This document shows, in pieces, positions 6,868 to 14,168 of a stretch of DNA of 64,000 bases. How positions within the stretch are numbered: the first letter of the stretch is position 1; the number at the start of each line of letters is the position of its first letter. Position numbers and translations under genes: made by a program. The stretch lies in NCBI RefSeq assembly GCF_030503435.1, contig NZ_JAUKPO010000029.1, forward strand, positions 27,851 through 91,850, given 5' to 3'. The notes under the pieces were generated by a model, which saw nothing but the letters and a program-made list of their open reading frames with translations, was not told the origin of the DNA and made no database searches. This DNA is from Rhodocytophaga aerolata (GTDB taxonomy: Bacteria; Bacteroidota; Bacteroidia; Cytophagales; 172606-1).

Positions 6868-8055
6868 TTAGTTCAGACTTATATCATCTGGTGTTCCAAC
6901 CTGGACAGGGTCACTTGAAAGCCAATTTTCAGCTTGTACTCTGTCTTTGAAATACCGGAGCCTTACCGAGTTTACTGATATAGAATCCTGACCATGTACC
7001 AGTGTATCGCAAGTGTAAGGAACCAGTTCGGCAACTTTTGCAAGACCTGCATTGAACAGCAGATTTTTGTTAGCAATCGCCGGAGACATAAGTGTCCCAT
7101 CGGCATCTGGGGTAAGTGACGATAAGTCAATAAGCATTGTAAAACCTTCCGACATCAACGGAGCAATTCTGGAAATATGTTCTCCAAGTGTGCTGTTCCC
7201 GCGCAGGTTATACCATTCTTGTTTCACAACCAAGTCGACTCTGTTTAGTAGCCGATGCGCCTGCAATTGGTACAGCTCATTCTCTGCCACCAGGTAAGCT
7301 GAGGTAGAAGTAGTAAATTGATGTACAAAATCATCAGAATCTGTATGATAGACTTTCGTAGGTTGATCTGCATTTGCCTCCGTTACAGGGGATGTTGACT
7401 GCTCATCGGGCGTATCAATAATTACTGCTTGATGTGTGGGTGTATGGGTAGAGGGTTCTGTCATCCCCAGTAGCGTATCTTCTGCTACTTCCGGTTGATG
7501 TAACCTACTGGTACTTTCTATAGGTTCTGCCGGAAGAGTGGTCTCTGGACGTATAGATTCTACCGAGCCATGCCCAGAGGTATCAATCAGCCCATTGTCA
7601 ACACTATAAATACCTGTTTTACCAATGTCGCCTATATTTCCTTTGAAGGAATTATCGTGTGTGTCTTGTTTTATGTCTGTATTGGCTATAGCCTGATCAT
7701 ACGTAGATGTTTGGTCGTGTGGCGGCTGGCCATCTACCGGTGAGATGTAGTCTGCATCTGCAGGCATTCTGTCTTGTTCCAGTATCTCGGTATGTACTGG
7801 TCCGCCACCTACTAGTTTGCCGTTCAGGCTGAGAATGCTGTTTAATGGGATTATCCGGTTTTCCAGACGTGCATATTCAACTCCGCTTTCTGTAAACAAA
7901 TCCTTGATGGGACTGATTATCTTTTGTTCACTGCCGTCCTGGTCGCGGAAGGTTATCTCACAATTCTGACCGAGCGTAGCTGCAGCCTCAAGTTCATCAT
8001 AAAAATCGCCGCTGATGGATTTATATTGCCTATTAGGGTTTTGTTGATTTGACAT
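6868..8055 (-). CDS. Rof-like N-terminal domain protein with STAS-like C-terminal domain
   Basis: The 395-residue protein has no signal peptide. Residues about 12-82 (ISGDFYDELEAAATLG... ARLENRIIPLNSILSLNG) resemble the Rho-binding antiterminator Rof/YaeO, a small SH3-like fold. Residues about 85-235 are low-complexity, rich in T, S, D, P and Q, and look disordered. Residues about 240-390 (beginning VYHTDSDDFV, with GFTMLIDLSSL and a closing RLRYFKDRVQAENWL) resemble SpoIIAA/STAS-like domains. This suggests a cytoplasmic regulatory adaptor that links a signalling domain to a Rho- or RNA-binding module. Both domain calls rest on motif resemblance only. It shares strand with the GAF sensor genes upstream but is separated from them by 162 bases and a possible promoter. 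Confidence 0.55.
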   Translation of the reverse strand: MSNQQNPNRQYKSISGDFYDELEAAATLGQNCEITFRDQDGSEQKIISPIKDLFTESGVEYARLENRIIPLNSILSLNGKLVGGGPVHTEILEQDRMPADADYISPVDGQPPHDQTSTYDQAIANTDIKQDTHDNSFKGNIGDIGKTGIYSVDNGLIDTSGHGSVESIRPETTLPAEPIESTSRLHQPEVAEDTLLGMTEPSTHTPTHQAVIIDTPDEQSTSPVTEANADQPTKVYHTDSDDFVHQFTTSTSAYLVAENELYQLQAHRLLNRVDLVVKQEWYNLRGNSTLGEHISRIAPLMSEGFTMLIDLSSLTPDADGTLMSPAIANKNLLFNAGLAKVAELVPYTCDTLVHGQDSISVNSVRLRYFKDRVQAENWLSSDPVQVGTPDDISLN

Positions 8056-8099
8056 AATTTTACAGGTTTTTAGGGTGTTATTCTATTGTACGGGTTTCT

Positions 8100-8107
8100 C
8101 AAATATA
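8100..8107 (-). promoter_or_regulatory. Bacteroidota -7 promoter element
   Basis: On the minus strand these bases read TATATTTG, a match to TAnnTTTG. A TTTTC resembling a degenerate -33 element lies about 22 bases upstream. It would start transcription about 50 bases before the gene that starts at 8055. Confidence 0.45.
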
Positions 8108-8217
8108 CAGTTGTATTGCTTACCTACCCGAAAAGGTATATAATACAAATGGCTGCTCTTTATGAGCAGCCATTGAAAAAGTTTTATGCAGAAAATAGGG
8201 GATATAGCCTATTGTTG

Positions 8218-10131
8218 TTAGCTCGCTATTTCCATTCCATCCAGAATCATCAGGTAACGTCCATCGGTGATATTATCGGAGGCTACTACCCCTGCTGACG
8301 CTTTCACCTGCAAATGCTCTCCTTTTCTGTTTTTAACAGTTATTACATCAGACCAGAGATTATTTAAGTTCAGCTTGGTCTTTATTTGATCCATCTTGTT
8401 ATGCAGCTTGAATACATTTTCTATGGAGTTGCCTATCACTTCTTTTGTATCAAATTGAAGATAGGACTGCACCATATGATTTGCATAGGTAATTTTATAC
8501 CGGTTATCAAATTCAATGATAAATTGTGTGCGGTCAAAAATGTTTTCCCTGGCTTTTGCATCTTTTTGTGCCCGTTGCATCTCCTCTTGTGTGGCCTGCA
8601 GTTCCTCCATATTCTGACGCATTTCTTCCTCCTGAGCCCGCATTTGCTCGGTAAGTATTGTAGAATCTTCTAACAACCTCTGGGTACGTTCATTGATCTT
8701 CACTGAGGAAACGGTGGAGGCAATGCTTTCGGCAATTTTTTCGATAAATTCTATTTCATACGTAGCAAACTCATTGAAAGAAGCCATTTCAATAACCCCG
8801 TATATTTCATCATTCACTTTTAAAGGTACAATCAGAATGCTCTTTGGATTGGCTTCTCCTAGTCCGGATGTAATAGTAATATAGTTCTGGGGTACTTCTG
8901 TGAGGTAAATGGTTTCTTTTTCCTGCCATACCTGGCCAGTGAGCCCTTCGCCTTCATAAATATGCTGCTCTATGTATTTCTTTTTGTCCCAGGCATAACA
9001 TGAGGTTAACTCCAGGTAGGGCTCACTTTCCGTATCATTCACAATAAAGAAGCCTCCCTGATTGGCCTTCATGTATTTTACCAGATTGGAAATAAGCTCG
9101 TCGCCTAGTTTATTAATGTTATCATTGTTCCGTCTGAGGATTTCGCTGAATTTAGCTACTCCTTCAGTAGCCCAGTTTCTGCGTTTATCGTCTTCAGCTA
9201 CTTTCTCCAGGTTATTCCGCATATTGATCAGTGCATTTCCTAACACATCATGTTCACTTAAGGGAGTAAAGGATGCCTGGTAATTCCCGTTTCCGATATT
9301 TTCGGCAAATAATGAAGTAGAACGCAAACCTACCACTAACTTGTCCACGGCTTGTGCCATATCGCCAATTTCATCGGTAGCAAAACTTTTATTCGTGCTT
9401 TCCGGAAGTTCTCCGTTACTAAGCTTCTGAATGATGTTGCGGATATAATTGATCGGCGACACAATCGTTTTTGTCAGGACAAAGGCGGCAATTAAGCCAA
9501 TGACCACAGATAAAATACCGGCAGTTAAGCTTACCATACGCAAGTTTGAGAATGAGCTTAATAAAGCTATTTTTGTCTGGCTTTTTTCTTCATTCTTACT
9601 TACAATAATTTTGTTCAGCATAGATGATATTTGCCTGGTTCTGGGTAAAATATCATCGTCGATCATCATTTGGTTGCTGAATTTTTTTGCTTCATCTTCG
9701 TAATCGTCGAAAGAATTCAGATCAGCCATAATGCCACTTTCTATGTTAAGTAGCAGATCAAAGTTTGCGAATACAGAATCTATCTGTCTTTGTTGTTCGG
9801 CGGTCCAGTGGGGTTTTAACTCCTGAATCTTTTCTTTCAATTCCGGATAGTCCGTTTTGTGTAGTTTCGTTAAGGCTTCTTTGTCTTCAGTGTTGGCACG
9901 CAGATATACCCAGTTAGTTATATACATTCTGGACTTGGAAACCAACAGGTTAAACTCATTCAACGCGTCTTTGGATGGGTCTACAATATCGGAGGTTTCG
10001 CGGATGATATTTGCACTTTTATTTAACGTGAGTAAACCTAGAGTGGCATTTATCATAAAAATAAAGATAAGAGCCAGAAAACCTCCCATTATTTTTTGAC
10101 TGATACGGAATTGATAATTCGTAATACGCAT
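8218..10131 (-). CDS. Membrane sensor with HAMP, GAF and PAS domains, no output domain
   Basis: The 637-residue protein has a transmembrane helix at about 12-36, a periplasmic four-helix region (40-190) like the MCP ligand-binding bundle, a second transmembrane helix (about 195-220), a HAMP domain (to about 272) and a second HAMP-like segment (DELEV-type helices, to about 315). A GAF domain follows (about 330-480, KANQGGFFIV... GLGEANPKSILIVPL), then a coiled coil with EEEMRQNMEELQATQEE and a C-terminal PAS domain (about 525-637). There is no histidine kinase, cyclase or methyl-accepting tail. It is related to the gene at 10531-11976 through the GAF and coiled-coil segment. Signalling probably occurs through a partner kinase or by oligomerisation. 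Confidence 0.85.
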   Translation of the reverse strand: MRITNYQFRISQKIMGGFLALIFIFMINATLGLLTLNKSANIIRETSDIVDPSKDALNEFNLLVSKSRMYITNWVYLRANTEDKEALTKLHKTDYPELKEKIQELKPHWTAEQQRQIDSVFANFDLLLNIESGIMADLNSFDDYEDEAKKFSNQMMIDDDILPRTRQISSMLNKIIVSKNEEKSQTKIALLSSFSNLRMVSLTAGILSVVIGLIAAFVLTKTIVSPINYIRNIIQKLSNGELPESTNKSFATDEIGDMAQAVDKLVVGLRSTSLFAENIGNGNYQASFTPLSEHDVLGNALINMRNNLEKVAEDDKRRNWATEGVAKFSEILRRNNDNINKLGDELISNLVKYMKANQGGFFIVNDTESEPYLELTSCYAWDKKKYIEQHIYEGEGLTGQVWQEKETIYLTEVPQNYITITSGLGEANPKSILIVPLKVNDEIYGVIEMASFNEFATYEIEFIEKIAESIASTVSSVKINERTQRLLEDSTILTEQMRAQEEEMRQNMEELQATQEEMQRAQKDAKARENIFDRTQFIIEFDNRYKITYANHMVQSYLQFDTKEVIGNSIENVFKLHNKMDQIKTKLNLNNLWSDVITVKNRKGEHLQVKASAGVVASDNITDGRYLMILDGMEIAS

Positions 10132-10530
10132 ATTTTTTCTGTAAAATGTAAAGTTGACAGGGTATAAAATCAGGTAAAAAAACTCCTTTACAGGAAATAC
10201 GCTTCAATATACTAGTTCTTCCTAGAACACCATCCGCCACCTGAGTCAGTGGGTTCAAAGCCTGTTTTAATCTTTTAGTATTTCAACCGTAAACACATAA
10301 ATCGGATTGAAAACTGACATTGTACCACCTAAAAACTTTCCTTAGCCATATCCGCTTGCTCTATAAATCAAGTAAACTTAACTGGTTAGAATACGGCCTA
10401 CTTACCAGAATTGATGGTTTTTGAGGTAGTAAACGTCAACCAGACAGGGCAGAAGCAATCAGTGCCGGAAACAGGAAGCGGGTAAGGAAACATACCTTTA
10501 ATATTTCTTACACTTGTATCAAAACAGCGT
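10132..10530. other. Intergenic region between two GAF sensor genes
   Basis: No gene was found in these 399 bases. The region presumably holds the promoter of the sensor gene starting at 10131, but I saw no clean TAnnTTTG element or terminator hairpin. Confidence 0.4.
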
Positions 10531-11976
10531 CTATCTGTTCTCCTGACCAGGAAACTGCGTTAGCCTGGATTCCAGATTCCGGATGAGTTCATCTTTATCC
10601 TGAAGTTTATTTTCGTAGGCGGATACTTTACGTTCCAGTTCTTCTTGCGTGGATTGCAGTTCTTCCATATTCTGACGCATCTCCTCTTCCTGGGATCTCA
10701 TTTGCTCATTAATTAACTGAACTTCTACCAGCAATGAAGCTGTTTGCTGATTGTTCCTGGCAGTAGATAAGGCAGCTGCTATGGTTTCCCCAATCTTTTC
10801 CATAAAGTTTCTTTTATAAGCAGGTATGTCTTCAAACGAGGCCAGTTCTATGGCTCCAATCAACTGTTCATTATTCTTTAAAGCAACAATCAGCAGACAG
10901 GTAGGATTTGCTTTACCCAGGCCGGAGGTAATCTGAATATAGTTCTGTGGTAAATCGGTAAGGTATAAACTATCTTTCTCCAGCAATACTTGCCCAAGGA
11001 GTCCTTCCCCTATTTTGAATGATTTTTGCTGATGCTTAATCCGGTCGAAGGCATAGCAGCCTTTTAGTACCAATTGAGGATCTTCATCCCCTTCTACTAC
11101 AAACAACCCACCTTGGTTTACCTGCAAGTATTTTACAATATTCTTGATCAGTTGTATGGAAAGTTCTTCCAGCGGTTGGTTAGCTATCCGGAGCAGCTGG
11201 CCGATTTCAGCCATTCCTATATTAATAAATTTGTCTTCTTCCTCTTTTACCCGGGCAGCCAGTAAACTGTTTCTCATTTTCTGCAAAGAAGTGCCCAGTT
11301 CATCGGATGTGGAAAAATGATACTCTGTATCCAGATTGCCTAAGCTTATGGTTTCGGCAAAAGCAATGCTTCGATGCGTATTTTCCACCTGTTCCTGAAG
11401 CAATAACATATTCTTTGCATTGTTTACCGTTTGTATGCGTAACTGGTAAGCCCAAAGTCCGCATACAAAGACAATGGCCGAAGCTAACAGAGCATGAAAA
11501 ATAAAAGCTTGCATACTCATATAATCCATTTGTGTAAAATAGATCTCTTTGTATCCCAGGTATTGCAAGTAGGCAAAACTACTATGATGCAGTATTACTA
11601 ATAGAATGAGCGGGAGTTGTAGCTTCCAGTTCTGATACACGACCAACAGAATGGCACCCAGAAAAGCAAAAAAGTGCATTTCAAACAGGCCATGCATCTG
11701 GTATATGAATTGTGCCATAAATACGGCCAGCACGGCACTGGCAACATATCTATGTAAATAGGAGTCTGGTAAGAGTGTTTTTGTTGCCAGATAGATGAAT
11801 AGGCAGATGCTGCCGGAAGCCGCAGCTATGAGCCAGGTATCGTAAAAGAAAGCAAGGATAAAACCAAAAACATAATAACCTGCCATAAAGTACTGGATGG
11901 TCCGGTCTGCGTTAATGTCAATTTCCTGAATAAACGAGTTGATAGAAGTTGTTTTATTTGTACGAGTGTTGTTCAT
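10531..11976 (-). CDS. Multi-pass membrane GAF sensor protein
   Basis: The 481-residue protein begins with about six hydrophobic segments (30-185), including a histidine-rich ILHHSSF stretch, then a short HAMP-like helix pair (about 195-235) and a GAF domain (about 250-405). It ends in a coiled coil carrying EEEMRQNMEELQSTQEE, almost the same motif as in the 8218-10131 protein. The GAF domains share NQGG, TDLPQNYIQITSGLGKANP and similar blocks, so the two genes are paralogues in their cytoplasmic parts with different membrane sensors. There is no catalytic output domain. The thioredoxin-like gene ends 40 bases upstream, so the two are probably cotranscribed. Confidence 0.82.
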   Translation of the reverse strand: MNNTRTNKTTSINSFIQEIDINADRTIQYFMAGYYVFGFILAFFYDTWLIAAASGSICLFIYLATKTLLPDSYLHRYVASAVLAVFMAQFIYQMHGLFEMHFFAFLGAILLVVYQNWKLQLPLILLVILHHSSFAYLQYLGYKEIYFTQMDYMSMQAFIFHALLASAIVFVCGLWAYQLRIQTVNNAKNMLLLQEQVENTHRSIAFAETISLGNLDTEYHFSTSDELGTSLQKMRNSLLAARVKEEEDKFINIGMAEIGQLLRIANQPLEELSIQLIKNIVKYLQVNQGGLFVVEGDEDPQLVLKGCYAFDRIKHQQKSFKIGEGLLGQVLLEKDSLYLTDLPQNYIQITSGLGKANPTCLLIVALKNNEQLIGAIELASFEDIPAYKRNFMEKIGETIAAALSTARNNQQTASLLVEVQLINEQMRSQEEEMRQNMEELQSTQEELERKVSAYENKLQDKDELIRNLESRLTQFPGQENR

Positions 11977-12016
11977 GAGATTTGTATGAGTCTATAAAGT
12001 AGATTTTTCTCAAAAA

Positions 12017-12643
12017 TTATTTCTGTAAAACAAGTTTAGCCGGCAACTCACAGCCATAAGATCTGGTAGCTAGTTCCATAAACACCGGAGAGGGTTTTCG
12101 GGCTAGTAAGGAGTCGATAGCCATTTGGGCAAAGTTGGAATTGGCAGCTGTGCAATACCGCGATCTATTATAGTTTCCACGGTAGTATAGCTTTCCTTTT
12201 GTATCAATCAGGGCTGCCTGAGGCGTAGAATAAACTCCGCAGGCATTAGCCAGGGTATGATCTCTGTCTACAATTACAGGTACTGGCAAGTCATAGTGAT
12301 CCTGAAAAGAACTAGCAGCAGTGGTGATATCCTCATCCTCGGTATGAATAACCGCATAAACTTGAAGCTGATCTTGGTACTGGCTAATTAACCTCCGGAC
12401 ATGTTCCATGTTGAATCTGGAGCATGGACAGTCAGGATTGAAGAAATGCAGAAGAATGGGTTTCCCTGGTATCATACCTGGCAATGAAATTAACTCCACT
12501 GCTTGTCCTGTATTTACTGCATGGTAATCGTTTGGAACGGGTGTAGGAAGCAAGTACTGGCTTTCCTGATACCAGAAGATTGCCAGCAGACCACCGAAGG
12601 ACAAAACAAGAAGGAAACTCACAAGGAAAATTTTGCCTTTCAT
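12017..12643 (-). CDS. Membrane-anchored thioredoxin-like protein with CPC active site
   Basis: The 208-residue protein has an N-terminal hydrophobic anchor or signal (about 5-25) followed by a thioredoxin-fold domain facing the periplasm. The active-site region reads FFNPDCPCSRF with C72 and C74, so the cysteines are separated by one residue rather than the usual CxxC. The cis-proline loop is visible as STPQAAL, and further cysteines occur near CGVYSTP, SRYCTA and YGCELP. This resembles redoxin/TlpA-like proteins of the DUF6436 type. A role in periplasmic thiol or peroxide chemistry is inferred. It is the first gene of a probable two-gene unit with the GAF sensor at 10531-11976. Confidence 0.7.
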   Translation of the reverse strand: MKGKIFLVSFLLVLSFGGLLAIFWYQESQYLLPTPVPNDYHAVNTGQAVELISLPGMIPGKPILLHFFNPDCPCSRFNMEHVRRLISQYQDQLQVYAVIHTEDEDITTAASSFQDHYDLPVPVIVDRDHTLANACGVYSTPQAALIDTKGKLYYRGNYNRSRYCTAANSNFAQMAIDSLLARKPSPVFMELATRSYGCELPAKLVLQK

Positions 12644-13430
12644 GAAAATAGATTAGAATAGTGGAAATAGGCTTCAGGAAAGGCTGGTTAGCCTCCATTT
12701 TTTCATGGCTGAATAGTCGTAGTCTTGTTTGAATCAATCAGAGTTTATGAGTAGTGGTCTAACTATCAATTGTGTATAAACTCCTGTAAGCTGGCTTTAA
12801 GGTAATGCAATCTATAGCTAGCTATCTAAATCCTACTTCTAAAGAATTTATCAAGCTATTTTGTGATGCTTCCTTATTATGCAAAATATTAGCTATTTGT
12901 AGATATAGTTTAACAAAAGATGGCTGAATATTACAAATTACCGGATTTTGTAAAACATGCAGAAAGTAATGCCTGTCTAAGTACATAGCAGGAAGGTGTA
13001 TTAAACAAAAGAGCTGCAAAGTTTGCAGCCCATTTAGTGATATAAGGATTCTACTAAGTCTTGTATTTACCTATATGAATGATTGCTCCAGACGAGCATA
13101 AAAGCACAGTAACCACATATTTGCTTTAAATATATAAAAATTAAGCAATTTTATTTTTATAAAATACAATTTTGCCAAATTTTTTTCAGCAAGGGTGGAG
13201 AAATTTTGAAGTCAGATAAATTCTCTAAGGTAAGCATATTCTGGTGCGGGGTATTTTTCTTTCATAGCCATGAAACAAAGATCAGACAATTTCATAGATT
13301 TGATATTATTGCTTATATTTTATAGCAGTTTGGGTTCCATGCTGCATGGTTTTATGTTCAACTTGCAGCTTTTTGCACCAATCAAGAGACAGAAGCGGAT
13401 AGGCCTGCTGTCTAAGTTAAGATCCGGAAT
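12644..13430. other. Intergenic region between divergent transcription units
   Basis: No supported gene is present in these 787 bases. A 59-codon frame at 13270-13449 with one hydrophobic segment overlaps the next gene's start in another frame and shows no family signature. The region should hold promoters for the thioredoxin gene and for the TonB-receptor operon; none could be assigned with confidence. Confidence 0.4.
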
Positions 13431-14168
13431 ATGTATAAATTTTGTTTAGTCAGCGCATGGTTTTGCCTCATTGCTGTAATCCGAACAGTGGCTCAACCAA
13501 GTCAAGCAGATAGTACCAGTTTACCACAGGCAATATCTAGCGCCAAGCAGTTTTATCTACAAAAAACTCAAAACCAACTGCATTTATACAACGGGGTGGA
13601 ATATATTACAGGCACTGAAGGCTATGTAAAAGGGCACCCCTATTTTAACTCAGATGTAGCAGAAGAAGGCACTATTTCTTACGACAACATTGTATATGCT
13701 CAGGTGCCCCTCCAGTACGATATTTTCAAAGATGAAGTAGTGGTGGAACACATGGATAACGGGCATAAAATTAAACTGCATAGCCAGAAAATACAGCATT
13801 TCTCATTGGGTGGCCATACCTTTGTCCGGATTCAACCTAACAACACAGCAACTTCCACTATCCGGCCCGGTTTTTACGACAGACTTTACGCAGGCCACGT
13901 TACCTTGTATGCCAGGCGAGTGAAGATAGCGCAGCAGGCCACCAGGGGCGTAAGCAAAGAATATCTTCAAAAAAACAGTTATTTCATAGAAAAAGACAAC
14001 CAGTTTTATCCGGTAAAGAATAAGTCATCCGTACTGCGGGTGTTCAACGATCAAAAAAAAGCCCTGCAACAATATTTAAGAGAAACCCACATGAAGTTCA
14101 AGCAAGATCCGGAGTATGCCATGGCCAAGCTTGCCGAACAGTATAGCCAATTAGTAAAACCTTTATGA
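13431..14168 (+). CDS. Exported protein of unknown function, first gene of TonB-receptor operon
   Basis: The 245-residue protein has a signal peptide (about 1-22, ending VAQ) and a mature part of mixed strands and helices without a family I recognise. The first 150 residues are strand-rich (HLYNGVEYITG, GHTFVRI), and the last 60 are helical and charged, ending AEQYSQLVKPL. Its stop overlaps the next start in the sequence ATGA, so it is translationally coupled to the TonB-dependent receptor. A periplasmic or surface accessory role in the same transport unit is inferred from position only. Confidence 0.7.
   Translation: MYKFCLVSAWFCLIAVIRTVAQPSQADSTSLPQAISSAKQFYLQKTQNQLHLYNGVEYITGTEGYVKGHPYFNSDVAEEGTISYDNIVYAQVPLQYDIFKDEVVVEHMDNGHKIKLHSQKIQHFSLGGHTFVRIQPNNTATSTIRPGFYDRLYAGHVTLYARRVKIAQQATRGVSKEYLQKNSYFIEKDNQFYPVKNKSSVLRVFNDQKKALQQYLRETHMKFKQDPEYAMAKLAEQYSQLVKPL

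Noticed and set aside
8086..8298. 70-codon plus-strand frame overlapping the end of the GAF/PAS sensor gene
   Set aside because: It overlaps the promoter region of one minus-strand gene and the 3' end of another, and shows no family signature.
12822..13019. 65-codon minus-strand frame in the intergenic region
   Set aside because: Low-complexity hydrophobic and polar mix without family resemblance; starts are not supported by any promoter element.
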